This document shows positions 1 through 8,661 of a stretch of DNA of 64,000 nucleotides, in pieces. Under the pieces are notes generated by a model. It was not told the origin of the DNA. It saw only the letters and a list, made by a program, of their open reading frames with translations, and ran no database searches. How positions within the stretch are numbered: position 1 is the stretch's first letter; each line of letters begins with the position of its first letter. Source of the DNA: Paludisphaera mucosa (lineage in GTDB: Bacteria > Planctomycetota > Planctomycetia > Isosphaerales > Isosphaeraceae). The stretch is from contig NZ_JARRAG010000002.1 in NCBI RefSeq assembly GCF_029589435.1, forward strand, positions 3,224,001-3,288,000, in the 5' to 3' direction. The translations under genes and the position numbers were made by a program.

Positions 1-162
1 GCCGATGCAGTTCCGCTGGCGGAGCACCCGCAGGAACTCTTCCTCGCACCAGGGATACTCGAAGCTCGCGTGCTCGATGGCCAGGACTTCGGGCATGTCG
101 CGGCGGATCATCCAGCGGACGTGCACGCGAGTCTGCAATGGGGAGGTTGGTACCGTGCTCAT
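1..162 (-). CDS. rimI: Ribosomal protein S18-alanine N-acetyltransferase, N-terminal part
   Basis: The gene runs off the left edge, so only the first 54 codons are visible. The reading frame is open from the ATG at 162 to base 1. The protein has the GNAT opening pattern: a basic beta strand followed by MIRRDMPEVLAIE, then SFEYPW and LRQRNCIG, which matches the start of RimI proteins. RimI transfers an acetyl group from acetyl-CoA to the N-terminal alanine of ribosomal protein S18 in the cytoplasm. A strong Shine-Dalgarno sequence (AAGGAGG) lies 4-5 bases upstream of the ATG and fixes the start. The acetyl-CoA binding loop would lie outside the window, so another GNAT enzyme is possible, though the N-terminal pattern favours RimI. 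Confidence 0.75.
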   Translation of the reverse strand, partial: MSTVPTSPLQTRVHVRWMIRRDMPEVLAIEHASFEYPWCEEEFLRVLRQRNCIG

Positions 163-593
163 CGAGCCTCCTTCCATGGATCGGATCGATCGAAGGCCTG
201 GCGCCGTTCCGGCCCTGGAACGGCCTGCGGCCTGACGCAACATTAAACCCACGACGGCGCGGCGAAGAAGTGCAAGAACGCGGTCGCCTGTACGAAATCG
301 CGAAGATATGAGTCCAGCGATCGACCCGCTCGCCATCCTTGAAGCGGGCCGGATTCTAGCGAACCCCACCCTATCTGCCAAGGTCGCTTGGCGGCCCCTC
401 ATGCTCCCCTTCGGGCCGGAGACGTGATGGGGCGAGGGCCGAAGCGCGGCGGCGACGGTCGGTCGCCATCTCGAGTATCGGCTCGGCGTGGGCGGGCCAT
501 GAACTTTCCGGGGGCGGCCGTGGGATTCCACGCCGCCCCCCGATGATCACCTAGTTAGGCAGGATCCGATGCTGTCGACTTCCGGTCCCAGGC
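163..593. other. Intergenic gap with one strong hairpin
   Basis: No convincing gene was seen in these 431 bases, which lie between the start of rimI and the 3' end of the DUF1571 gene (both minus strand). It should hold the rimI promoter, but no clear -35/-10 pair stands out. The only structured element is the GC-rich hairpin at 510-540, annotated separately. The short plus-strand reading frame at 5-235 is an antisense shadow of rimI. Confidence 0.6.
510..540 (-). terminator. Terminator-like hairpin after the DUF1571 gene
   Basis: Bases 510-523 and 528-540 form a 13-bp GC-rich stem with one bulged base and a four-base loop (GATT), about 55 bases past the stop codon of the DUF1571 gene. There is no T-tract after the stem on the minus strand, so it is not a classical intrinsic terminator. 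It may protect the 3' end of the transcript or act with Rho. Confidence 0.4.
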
Positions 594-1577
594 TCAGAAG
601 CGGCCGAACGAGTAGAGCTGGTTGCCGGCGTCGAAGTCTTCCTCGCCGAGGCCGACGTTGAGCTTGATCTCGTCGTAGGCGTACTCTTCGAGCAGCTCGG
701 GGGCCTTGCCCGTCTTCTTGGGCCAGTCGTAGGCCTCGTAGCGGACGGGGATGCCCATCTCGGCGTCGATGAACAGCCGGACCTTGTGGAAGTAGAACTC
801 CGGCTTCTTCTCGGGGTGGATGGCCTCGATCAGGAGGCAGGGGGCGGATCCGAGCCGGATCTTGGAGTCGAACAGGACGATCGACTCCCGATCGTTCAAC
901 TCGGCCGTCCAGCGGTCGACGACCGTCTTGATGAGGTTGCCGACGCCGGCCTTCGTGATGGGGTGCCGGCAGTTCTCCATGGCGCGGCTGCCGTGGGGGT
1001 CGAGCTTCATCGTGCCGGCGAGCAGCTTGGTGAAGCCCACGTCGTGCGCCAGGACGTAGCCGCCGTTGCGGCCCTCGACGAAGATCGCCTCGCGGCCCTT
1101 GTTGGGCTGATGGAAGCGGAAATATACGCTGTGGGGCGCGTTCCGCATCTTCATGCTCATCACGTTCATGTCCGACAGCTTACCGTCGATGCGTTCACGC
1201 TTGTAAAACGTGCAGGTGTAGTCCTTCACCGCATCGAAGCGGGCCTGGCATTCGGTCATGGTGCGGATGGCGCGGGCGCTGGGGGCCTCGGCCGCGATCG
1301 AGGCGGCCTCGGCCCTGGCGGGGCCCTTGGCCGAAAGGTCGGGCTTCATGGCCGTGTGGGGCGGGGGCGTCGCATCCGAAAGTGCGACGCGGCGGTCCGC
1401 CCCGGCCTTGGGCTTTTCGGCCGCCTTCGCCGACGGCTCTTCGCCCTTGGGCGAATCGGCCGCGAGCGACAGCGAGAGGATCAGGGACGACGCGATGATG
1501 CGTTTCTTCAGCGACCCGACGAGGACGCGTCGCGAACTTGCCACCGCCAGCCCTCCGGATCGATTCCGATGCATCAT
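594..1577 (-). CDS. DUF1571 domain-containing secreted protein
   Basis: The C-terminal two thirds (about residues 105-325) have the DUF1571 pattern found mainly in Planctomycetota: TCTFYKRERIDG near the start, then FRFHQPNKGREAIFVEG, and a C-terminal EEYAYDEIKLNVGL. The role of this family is not established; its fold resembles outer-membrane lipoprotein sorting proteins (LolA-like), which is inference. Near the N-terminus a basic stretch with KKRIIASSLILSLSLAA looks like a secretion signal, followed by a low-complexity Ala/Pro/Glu-rich linker. The longest frame starts at 1640, but an AGGGGGG ribosome site sits just before the ATGs at 1577 and 1574, so the start was set at 1577. The gene stands alone, divergent from the downstream metallo-hydrolase. 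Confidence 0.8.
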   Translation of the reverse strand: MMHRNRSGGLAVASSRRVLVGSLKKRIIASSLILSLSLAADSPKGEEPSAKAAEKPKAGADRRVALSDATPPPHTAMKPDLSAKGPARAEAASIAAEAPSARAIRTMTECQARFDAVKDYTCTFYKRERIDGKLSDMNVMSMKMRNAPHSVYFRFHQPNKGREAIFVEGRNGGYVLAHDVGFTKLLAGTMKLDPHGSRAMENCRHPITKAGVGNLIKTVVDRWTAELNDRESIVLFDSKIRLGSAPCLLIEAIHPEKKPEFYFHKVRLFIDAEMGIPVRYEAYDWPKKTGKAPELLEEYAYDEIKLNVGLGEEDFDAGNQLYSFGRF

Positions 1578-1936
1578 CCCGCATCCCCCCTGGAAGAATT
1601 CCGCACCCCATCGCCCGATCCCGACGACGCCCGCCGCCACGCCCGCGAGTCCCCGGATCGGTGCGCGCCGACGCAGACGACGAGACGAAAGACAAGGCTC
1701 TCGTCCCTCGGACGTCCCTCTCGCATACCGTTACGCGGGCCCACCAGGAATATAACACGCAATTCGCAGGCCGACGCCGCGACTCGCGTTTCGCCCGGTT
1801 TCGCGATATGATCTGCGGTCGCCGGACGATCCCCCGACGTCTATCATCGGCGAGCCGCCGGCCCCGCATCAAGAGCAACGTACGAACAAAGTTGGAAATG
1901 ATTGTCCGAGCCACGGAACGAAGGAGTCCGGCCGCC
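1578..1936. other. Divergent intergenic region
   Basis: This 359-base gap separates the divergent DUF1571 and metallo-hydrolase genes and should hold promoters for both. A TATGAT hexamer at 1807-1812 could be a plus-strand -10 box, and the TTATATT on the minus strand near 1748-1754 could serve the DUF1571 gene. Neither has a good -35 at normal spacing, so both are weak. No gene was found here. Confidence 0.4.
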
Positions 1937-2623
1937 ATGGCGGAATACACCATCGACGTCGTCGAGTCCGCGCCGTTCGCCCAGATGGCCTACGTGCTCT
2001 GGCGTCCGGGGCGTTCCGATGCGATCGTCGTCGACCCCGGCTTCGACTCCAGGACGATCCTCGACCTGCTTCAGAACGACGGCAAGACCCTGGCCGCGAT
2101 CCTCAACACCCACGGCCACGTCGACCACATCGCCGGCAACGCCGCGCTCAAGGAAGCCCACCCCGACGCGCCCCTGATCATCGGCCGCGGCGACGCCTCG
2201 ATGCTCACCGACGCGGCGAGCAACCTCAGCATGCCGTTCGGCGAGCCGATCCTCAGCCCCCCCGCCGACCGTCTCGTCGACGAGGGCGATCGGCTCGACC
2301 TGGCCGGCTTCTCGATGCTCGTCCGCGAGGTCCCCGGCCACAGCCCCGGCTCGGTCGTCTACGTGCTCGACGCCGAGGACCCGCCGATCGTGCTGGGGGG
2401 CGACGTCCTCTTCGCGGGCTCGATCGGCCGCACCGACTTCGGCCGCGACTCGGCGGCGGACCTGGAACGGCTGATGTCCGGCATCGTCGCCAAGCTCCTC
2501 CCCCTGCCCGACGAGGCCCGCGTCTACCCCGGGCACGGCGGCGTCACCTCGATCGGCTCGGAGCGTCGGACCAACCCGTTCATCCGCGACTACCTGGCCC
2601 GGACGCGGCCGACCGGGGCATGA
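1937..2623 (+). CDS. MBL-fold metallo-hydrolase (glyoxalase II-like)
   Basis: This 228-residue protein has the full set of metallo-beta-lactamase fold motifs: the THGHVDH metal site (about residues 58-64), GHSPGS, the bridging aspartate in GGDVLF, GRTDF, and a late YPGHGG histidine. This arrangement is that of glyoxalase II and related thioester or persulfide hydrolases with two metal ions. The exact substrate cannot be read from sequence; glyoxalase II proper usually carries an extra C-terminal helical domain absent here. The frame is open far upstream, but GAAGGAG at 1919-1925 places the start at the ATG at 1937. Its TGA overlaps the ATG of the next gene (ATGA at 2620), so the two are translationally coupled. 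Confidence 0.9.
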   Translation: MAEYTIDVVESAPFAQMAYVLWRPGRSDAIVVDPGFDSRTILDLLQNDGKTLAAILNTHGHVDHIAGNAALKEAHPDAPLIIGRGDASMLTDAASNLSMPFGEPILSPPADRLVDEGDRLDLAGFSMLVREVPGHSPGSVVYVLDAEDPPIVLGGDVLFAGSIGRTDFGRDSAADLERLMSGIVAKLLPLPDEARVYPGHGGVTSIGSERRTNPFIRDYLARTRPTGA

Positions 2624-3330
2624 CGGTCTGGGCCATCTCGGACCTGCACCTCTCGCTCGCCCGGCCCGACGGCCGCGAGCGGTACGGGGACCGCTGGCGC
2701 GACCACGTCCCCAGGATCGAGGCCGAGTGGCGCGCCGTCGTCGGCCGCGACGACCTCGTGCTCCTGCCCGGCGACCTCTCGATGGCGCGGAACCACCGCG
2801 AGCTCCAGCCCGACCTCCGCTGGCTCGACCAGCTCCCGGGCCGGAAGGTCCTCGCGCCGGGGAATCACGACGGTTGGTGGAACAGCCTCGCCAAGATCCG
2901 CCCCATGCTCAGGCCCTCGCTCAAGGCCGTCGACGGCACGGCCGAGCTGGTCGACGGATTGGTGATCGCCGGCGCGCGCTCGACGGCCGTCCCGCGCGTC
3001 GACGACCCCGACGCCCCCGAAGACGAGAAGGCCGTCGCGAAGGCCCTCGCCAGCCTCGAAGCCGCCCTCACGGCCGCGGCCCTCCTCCGCTCACGTCCCG
3101 ATCAGCCCCTCATCCTGCTCTGGCACTTCCCGCCGTTCGACGCCTTCGGCCGGCCCGGCCCGTGGATCGAGCGTTTCGCACGCCACGGCGTGACCCACTG
3201 CCTGTACGGGCATCTCCACATGGAGTCTCAGTGGTCCGCAGCCGTCCAGGGTTTGCGCGGCCGCGTCCGCTACCAGTGCGTCGCCGCCGACGCCGTGGGA
3301 TTCCGACCGATCCGGGTCGCCGGGGCCTGA
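2620..3330 (+). CDS. Metallophosphoesterase (calcineurin-like)
   Basis: This 236-residue protein carries the ordered calcineurin-like phosphoesterase motifs: SDLHLS at residues 7-12, PGDLS, PGNHDGWW, WHFPP and GHLH near the C-terminus. These residues bind two metal ions and hydrolyse a phosphomonoester or phosphodiester. It resembles small cytoplasmic bacterial phosphoesterases of unknown substrate. It starts inside the stop codon of the metallo-hydrolase gene, so both are made together. No signal peptide is visible. A terminator-like structure follows about 65 bases after the stop. Confidence 0.9.
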   Translation: MTVWAISDLHLSLARPDGRERYGDRWRDHVPRIEAEWRAVVGRDDLVLLPGDLSMARNHRELQPDLRWLDQLPGRKVLAPGNHDGWWNSLAKIRPMLRPSLKAVDGTAELVDGLVIAGARSTAVPRVDDPDAPEDEKAVAKALASLEAALTAAALLRSRPDQPLILLWHFPPFDAFGRPGPWIERFARHGVTHCLYGHLHMESQWSAAVQGLRGRVRYQCVAADAVGFRPIRVAGA

Positions 3331-3380
3331 GTGAATATCTGGCTTCCCGTTTTTACAAGCACGTTCCGGAAGGAGTGAGC

Positions 3381-3428
3381 ATGTTGACAGTCCTAGGTCC
3401 TACGCCGGACCGACGCAAAGGACCTTGA
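3381..3428 (+). CDS. Possible 15-codon leader peptide
   Basis: An ATG at 3381 sits 4-5 bases after GGAAGGAG, one of the best ribosome sites in the window, and opens a frame of 15 codons ending in TGA at 3428. The peptide would read MLTVLGPTPDRRKGP. The ORF covers the hairpin arms at 3395-3425 and ends two bases before a T-tract. This layout resembles leader peptides of attenuators, but the codons show no amino-acid run that would point to a ligand. It could also be chance overlap between a ribosome-site-like sequence and the terminator of the upstream operon. Confidence 0.3.
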   Translation: MLTVLGPTPDRRKGP

Positions 3429-3436
3429 GTTTTTTT
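3395..3436 (+). terminator. Intrinsic terminator or attenuator
   Basis: AGGTCCT at 3395-3401 pairs with AGGACCT at 3419-3425 to give a 7-bp stem, followed after four bases by seven T at 3430-3436. Inside the loop, GGACC at 3407-3411 can instead pair with GGTCC at 3396-3400, so two mutually exclusive hairpins exist. It lies after the phosphoesterase gene and 145 bases before csrA. It most simply ends the upstream operon; its coincidence with a short ORF also allows attenuation. Confidence 0.55.
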
Positions 3437-3580
3437 CTAAAACATCGCGGCCAAAGCCTTTAACATCGTCGAAATGCACCTGAGAATAGCTCTCGGCGCG
3501 CGATGTGCTTTACATCTTTACGAAACGCGACCCAACGGGGTCCTTCAACACGAGCACGACGACATCCGGGAGTCGAGACC

Positions 3581-3766
3581 ATGCTGGTTCTAAGCAGGAA
3601 GCTGGGAGAGAAGATCGTCATCGGCGACAACATCGTGGTGACGGTGGTCAAGATCGACCGCAACCAGATCCGGATCGGGATCGAAGCGCCCCACGACGTC
3701 CCCGTGTATCGCGAAGAGATCGCGCCGCAGCGGACGAATCGCCAGGTCGAAGAGGTCGCCGTCTGA
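3581..3766 (+). CDS. csrA: Carbon storage regulator CsrA
   Basis: This 61-residue protein begins [15 protein letters not shown] and has the family core [16 protein letters not shown] followed by VPVYREEI, which includes the RNA-contacting arginine. CsrA is a small dimeric beta protein that binds GGA-containing loops near ribosome sites and changes translation or stability of target mRNAs. Length is typical (about 60-65 residues). The frame extends upstream to 3503, but the conserved N-terminus and GGGAG about 8-12 bases before 3581 set the start. The short tail ends in EEVAV. It is a single-gene unit; the flagellar neighbours often found with csrA are absent here. Confidence 0.95.
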   Translation: MLVLSRKLGEKIVIGDNIVVTVVKIDRNQIRIGIEAPHDVPVYREEIAPQRTNRQVEEVAV

Positions 3767-3866
3767 CGAGCCGCCCTCTCCGCCCCGCTCTCCCTTTCCG
3801 TACGACAGGCTGACTGGACCCGGGCCGGGACGTCCTCTCGGCTTCGTGCCTCGGCTCCGCGGCGCG

Positions 3867-4769
3867 TCATCCCGTGGTCCTCGGCGACGGCCAGACCCCG
3901 CGCAGGGCTTCCCGCGTCATCCCCGCCCTTTCCAGGGGATCGGCCGACGGGAACGATCGGCTCTCCGTCAGCGGCTCCGCCGTGACCGGTCCGTCGTAGC
4001 CTCGTCCCGCCAGCGTTTCGAGAAGCGAGCGACAGATCCCCACGGGCGATTCGCCGGGGAGCAGCCGCTCGACGTCGCGCATCGACGCCCGATCCGGGTT
4101 CGCCGGGTCGGCGACGTGGACCCAGGTGATCGCGTCCACGCCCCAGGCCAGCGCGGCCTCCGCCGATTCGCCGGCCGCATACAGGTGGTATGCGTCGGCG
4201 AGCACGCCGATGTTCGCGTGCGCGCGGGGGAGATCGGCGAACGCCCTGAGCAGCTCGGAATAGGTCGCGATCAGCGGCACCCCGCGCCCGGTGCGCTCGG
4301 CGCGCGAGCCGATGATCTCCAGGCCGATCCGAGTGCCGTGCTCGGCCAGGACCGTCGCCATGCGACCCAGGCGTTCCGCCTGCCACGCAGTGGTTCGCTC
4401 GACCATCCGCCGGCGTTGCTCCTCGTCGTCGAGGCTGTCGAGACCCACCGGATCGGATTCGAAGCGCACCCAGGTTCCCGTCCGGAACAGGCCGAGCGTC
4501 GCCGCCGTCTCGGCGTAGAGGGGCAGCCGCTCCAGGTCGGCCTCGAAGGCGGCCGGCTCGTTCTTCCAGTTCATCGGGAGGGTCCAGCCCCCTCCCCGCA
4601 GGCCCAGGTCGTCCATCCGGCGTCGCAATTCGGCCGCGTCGGCGCCCGAATCGACGACGTCGCGGACCAGCAGGTCGACGCCCTCGAAACCGGCCTCGGC
4701 CGCGAGCGCGATCGTCGCCTCCGCCGTCAGCGCGAGCCCGACCGCCCGGGCGTTCCAGCATGGATACAC
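3867..4769 (-). CDS. Sugar phosphate isomerase/epimerase family (TIM barrel)
   Basis: This 300-residue protein has the xylose isomerase-like TIM-barrel pattern of the AP endonuclease 2 family: AGFEGVDLL near residues 26-34, RIGLEIIGS in the middle (a metal-binding glutamate strand), NIGVLADAYHLY, and ITWVHVADP towards the C-terminus, where Asp and His would bind the divalent metal. Such enzymes usually isomerise or epimerise sugars or inositol derivatives; the substrate here is unknown. There is no signal peptide, so it is cytoplasmic. It follows the 199-residue unknown protein on the same strand after 53 bases and converges on csrA. Confidence 0.85.
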   Translation of the reverse strand: MYPCWNARAVGLALTAEATIALAAEAGFEGVDLLVRDVVDSGADAAELRRRMDDLGLRGGGWTLPMNWKNEPAAFEADLERLPLYAETAATLGLFRTGTWVRFESDPVGLDSLDDEEQRRRMVERTTAWQAERLGRMATVLAEHGTRIGLEIIGSRAERTGRGVPLIATYSELLRAFADLPRAHANIGVLADAYHLYAAGESAEAALAWGVDAITWVHVADPANPDRASMRDVERLLPGESPVGICRSLLETLAGRGYDGPVTAEPLTESRSFPSADPLERAGMTREALRGVWPSPRTTG

Positions 4770-4822
4770 GTCGACCTCCGCTTAACCACATCTGAGTACC
4801 GAGTACCGTCTCGATGGGGAGA

Positions 4823-5422
4823 TCAGAGTGCGACGCCGGGGTCTCGCTCCTGGGCCGCGCCGATCCGGCAGAGGCGGTCGAGCACGGCGGCGAACAGGTC
4901 GAACAGGTCCTTGAGCCGGTCCACCTCCTTGAGCACGCCGACGACCTGGAAGTGCAGCTCGTCGACGTCCTCGGGGAAGGCGGGGCCGAACCAGCCCTCG
5001 CTGTCCTTGACCGTCAGCCGGAGCGTAGGCTGGGCCAGAGCGAGCGAGCGCAACTTTTTGTCATCGAACAGCTTCTGAATCCTCGTCTCGTCGTTCCCCT
5101 TGATGATGAACGCGTCGTCGAACTCGGAATCGCCGATCTCGATGTCCTGCATGCCCAGGAATTTGCCCAGATCGCTGAAGACGCCCTTGCGGTAGATCGT
5201 GAACTTCAATCCCTCGGAATTGACGAACGGGGCCCGCATCCGGGTGTAGGTGATGTGGGCGTGCCCCGTGTGGACGGCGTGGGTGTCGAGCGTCACCGTC
5301 CACGGGCCGACCCGGGCCTGGACCTTGCTGGGCTTCCAGAAACCGCCTTCGACGAAGTCGGCCCCCGCCTCGTCGCTCAACGTCCGCCAGACCTCGTCCC
5401 GACTCGCTCCGAACCAGCCCAT
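4823..5422 (-). CDS. Conserved hypothetical protein (MGWF... type)
   Basis: I do not recognise a named domain in this 199-residue protein. It begins MGWFGASRDEVW and contains GFWKPSKVQARVGPWTVTLD, IYRKGVFSDLGKFLGMQDIE and AFIIKGNDE, which suggests a soluble alpha/beta protein with a mostly beta N-terminal half and a helical C-terminus (EVDRLKDLFDLFAAVLDRL). It has no signal peptide or membrane segment. The open frame reaches back to 5857, but GGAGAG shortly before the ATG at 5422 and the loss of codon-like character upstream set the start. It is probably the first gene of a two-gene unit with the isomerase downstream. Confidence 0.75.
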   Translation of the reverse strand: MGWFGASRDEVWRTLSDEAGADFVEGGFWKPSKVQARVGPWTVTLDTHAVHTGHAHITYTRMRAPFVNSEGLKFTIYRKGVFSDLGKFLGMQDIEIGDSEFDDAFIIKGNDETRIQKLFDDKKLRSLALAQPTLRLTVKDSEGWFGPAFPEDVDELHFQVVGVLKEVDRLKDLFDLFAAVLDRLCRIGAAQERDPGVAL

Positions 5423-5768
5423 CGTCTTGCTCTCCAATACGCGTCGTTCCCCACGCAGATTCGCTCGTCGACCTCGATTATCGCAGACGATCCGACGGAT
5501 CGCCTCAACCGGGATTGCGTGATTCCCGCCTCCGTGACGAGACTTAGGCCTCACGATCGGCCCCTGGGCTCGGTCGACGGCGAGGCCCTCGCATGTCGCG
5601 AGCCGGCCCCCGGCGTCCCCTTGGCGCGAGGCCTGGAAAACCGGAGAATTCGAGAAACGTCGGCGGAATGTCGCGTGGTGCGATCGCGCGAGGGCGTCGA
5701 TCGCCCCGTCGCGCGCCTCCCCCCGCGCCCGCGACATGCTGCAAACGACGATGTGAGGCAATCCGGGC
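5423..5768. other. Divergent intergenic region
   Basis: This 346-base gap separates the divergent unknown protein gene and the GH15-like gene. No gene, clear promoter pair or stable hairpin was recognised. Long open frames crossing it on either strand are extensions or antisense shadows of the neighbours. Confidence 0.5.
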
Positions 5769-8516
5769 ATGGTGGCGACGTGGATCGAGTCGGCGGCGAA
5801 GGGTCGCAACGCGGGTCCCATCCGGGCAGGCATGTGGTCGGCCGCCGTCGTCGGCACCCACCCGATCGAGGCCGACCAGCGCGTCTGGCTCGAGCTTTAC
5901 GCCGACGACCTGGCCCTGGGCCGGATCCCCACGTTCTGGATCGAGAATAAGGCCGGCAACAGCTACTGGCACGCGCCGATCCCGCCCCAGGCCGTCGGCG
6001 TCCGGCTCCACTACCGCTCGGTCGCCGAGCATCGCGACTCCGAGACGGCCTATAGCGCCTATCAAGATTCGATCGTCCGCCCCAACCTGCCCGACCGCAC
6101 CGAGGCCCCCGACCTGCTCTCGCCCGCGCTCGAAGGGCTGGTCGGCAACCGTCACATGACCGTGCGGGTGGACGGCCGGGGATCGACCTACGACGTCTAC
6201 TTCCCCACCGTCGGCCTGCACTCGAACGTCCGGCCGAAGGAAGGGGACCTGCCCCAGAGCCGCTCGCACTTCCGGGCGATCGTCGGCGGCCTGGCGGTCG
6301 GCCGCCGCCTCGACTGGTTCACCGAGCGTTCGGCCTGGGACGCCTTCCAGAACTACTCGGGCGCCACGAACTTGCTGACCACCGACCTGGCCTGGCGCCA
6401 GGGGCCGGTCCGCGTCCACATCACCGACTTCGTGGCGATGGGCGACACGCTCCCCAGCAACGCGGGGATGGAGAAGTCGCCGGGCCAGTACATCAAGCGG
6501 TTCCGGATCAAGAACGAGGGGCCGGAGACCCGCCAGGCGATCTTCGGGGTCTACGTCCAGGCCGAGGTCAACGGCGGCGTGGGCGACACCGGCCTGAGCT
6601 GGCACGACCAGGACCGGGCCCTGCTGGCGATCAACCGCGGCCACGGCCATTCGAACCGCAAGCTGGCCCGCGACGCGACGGTCGAGTTCGCGCTCGCCCT
6701 CGACCCCCGGGGCGACGTCGCCTGCGAGCCGACCGGGCCCAACGAGGCGATCCTCTACCGCTGGATCGAGCTGCCGCCCGGCGAGTCCGTGACCGTCGAC
6801 CTGCTGGTCAGCGGCGCCTTCACGGGCTGGCGGGGCGACCAGGGCACCTTCGTCCACTGGCTGCGGCCGGCCCTGAACTGGTTCCGCTCGACCGACCTCG
6901 ACGCCGTCGAGCAGAGCACGGCCCGCGAGTGGGACGATTTCGTCGAGCCGATCCCGACGCTCCACCTGCCGCGCGCCGCCTACGCCGTCAGCCTCCGCCG
7001 CTCGGCGCTGGCGGCGGCGCTCCACGCCGACATCGACGCCGGCTCGGTCGCGGCCGGGCTCGACCGAGGGCTCTCCGCCTATTGCTGGCCCCGCGACGCC
7101 ATCTGGGTCGGCGGCGCCCTGGCGCGGCTCGGCCACCCCGAGATCCTCCGCGGCGTCTTCGGCTGGCTCAACCGGGTCCGGGCCCGGAACAGCCCGTTCC
7201 TCTACTGGTTCCAGAAGTACTCGATCGACGGCATGCCCGAGTGGGAGACGCCGGCGGTCGACCAGACGGCGCTGATCCCCTGGGGCCTGGAGCGCTACTA
7301 CCGCGCGACCGGCGACCTGGCCTTCGTCGCCGGCGTCTGGCCGATGGTCGAGCAGGCCGCGCTCGTCTGCGGCGGCGACTCGGGGGGCCATCCCGGGCTC
7401 TTCTTCGACGAGACGCTGAACCTGGTCAGCTCCGCCGGCATGGGAGACCAGCTCTACGGCCGGTTCCTCTATTCGAACGCGGCGGTCGTCGCAGGCCTTC
7501 GCGCGGCGGCCCGGATGGCCGCGAGCCTGAATCGGACCGAGTCCGCCGACCGCTGGAACGCGCTCGCCGACCGGATCTGGAACGACGGCGTCATGAAGGC
7601 GGTCGCGACCGAACGCGAGGGGCTGCCGGGCCTGATCGACCCCGAGACCGGCCGCTTCCTCAGCGGGAGGGGTATCTCGATGCTGCGGGGCCTGTGGACC
7701 CAGAACCCCACCTTCGTCGCCGATCGTGCGGGCACCGTCGACGTCAACACCCTGGCCCTGGCCTCGCCGTTCCACCTGCTGCCCGCCACCGACCCCCATC
7801 TGCTGAAGACGGCCGAGACGATCCTCCGCGCCAACACGCCGCTCAGCGGCGACCCCAACGTCCTCGCCCGGATGTCCTACCCGCCGGTCGTCAGGGCCCG
7901 CACCGGCCACGTCGGCGAGCATCCCGAGATCTCCAGCCTGGCGACCTTCTGGATGATCCGCTACCTGATCGAGCTGGGCCGCGAATCGGGCCAGGGTCGG
8001 CACTGGACGCGGGCCATCACGATGATCGACGCGCTCCTCACACGCCTCGGCCCCCTCGGCCTGCTCTTCCGGTCCGGCGGCCGGCTGCACGAATCGGCCC
8101 GGATCGCCACGACCCCGGGGGGGACCGCCTGGGGCCTGCACGCCATGATGATCGAGACGATGCTCGACCTGGCGGGCCTCGAATACGACGCGGTCGCCCG
8201 CCGGCTTGAGATCCGCCCGGTCCTGGCCGGATCCTGGCCCCAGACCGGCGTCTCGCGCAAGTTCCCCTGCGGCGACGTCACGTATCGCCTGGAACGCCCC
8301 CTGGGGGGCGCGGTCCACCGGCTGACCTTCGACGCCGTGCTCACGGCGCCGATCACGCTCGACGTCGCCGTCACCTGCCCCGGCCTGACGGAACTCGGCC
8401 CCTGGCAGTCCACCCCCGACTCGCCCGCGCCGGAGTTCGACCCCAAGGCCGGCCGACTCTCCTGGACCCTCCCGATGGGGGCCGGCGACCACCGCTGCTC
8501 CTGGACCTGGGGCTGA
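5769..8516 (+). CDS. Glycoside hydrolase family 15-like protein (glucoamylase type)
   Basis: This 915-residue protein has a roughly 400-residue N-terminal beta-rich part and a C-terminal (alpha/alpha)6-barrel part. The barrel is marked by SAYCWPRDAIWVGG at about residue 435-448, the typical GH15 entry motif, and by EWETPAVDQTALIPWGLERYY near 491, where the catalytic acids are expected. GH15 enzymes release glucose from the non-reducing ends of starch-like glucans; some family members act on other glucans or trehalose, so the substrate is open. No signal peptide is seen, which points to internal glycogen or maltodextrin use. The ribosome site is weak and the start could lie slightly elsewhere. 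A Tet-like pump gene follows after 127 bases. Confidence 0.85.
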   Translation: MVATWIESAAKGRNAGPIRAGMWSAAVVGTHPIEADQRVWLELYADDLALGRIPTFWIENKAGNSYWHAPIPPQAVGVRLHYRSVAEHRDSETAYSAYQDSIVRPNLPDRTEAPDLLSPALEGLVGNRHMTVRVDGRGSTYDVYFPTVGLHSNVRPKEGDLPQSRSHFRAIVGGLAVGRRLDWFTERSAWDAFQNYSGATNLLTTDLAWRQGPVRVHITDFVAMGDTLPSNAGMEKSPGQYIKRFRIKNEGPETRQAIFGVYVQAEVNGGVGDTGLSWHDQDRALLAINRGHGHSNRKLARDATVEFALALDPRGDVACEPTGPNEAILYRWIELPPGESVTVDLLVSGAFTGWRGDQGTFVHWLRPALNWFRSTDLDAVEQSTAREWDDFVEPIPTLHLPRAAYAVSLRRSALAAALHADIDAGSVAAGLDRGLSAYCWPRDAIWVGGALARLGHPEILRGVFGWLNRVRARNSPFLYWFQKYSIDGMPEWETPAVDQTALIPWGLERYYRATGDLAFVAGVWPMVEQAALVCGGDSGGHPGLFFDETLNLVSSAGMGDQLYGRFLYSNAAVVAGLRAAARMAASLNRTESADRWNALADRIWNDGVMKAVATEREGLPGLIDPETGRFLSGRGISMLRGLWTQNPTFVADRAGTVDVNTLALASPFHLLPATDPHLLKTAETILRANTPLSGDPNVLARMSYPPVVRARTGHVGEHPEISSLATFWMIRYLIELGRESGQGRHWTRAITMIDALLTRLGPLGLLFRSGGRLHESARIATTPGGTAWGLHAMMIETMLDLAGLEYDAVARRLEIRPVLAGSWPQTGVSRKFPCGDVTYRLERPLGGAVHRLTFDAVLTAPITLDVAVTCPGLTELGPWQSTPDSPAPEFDPKAGRLSWTLPMGAGDHRCSWTWG

Positions 8517-8661
8517 TCTCGGGCCGCCTCGGCTTGACAGGCCCGGCGATTTCGCGAACCTCGCACGGCCGTCCTCCGTCCGGACGGTTGGACGGATCCT
8601 GCTGCGCCCCGCTCGCGGGGCGATCTCGACGCGAGGTATCGGCGTGATCGCACGAGGCTCG

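Noticed and set aside
8534-8562. TTGACA as -35 box for the Tet-like pump
   Set aside because: The hexamer is exact but no acceptable -10 element lies 15-19 bases downstream.
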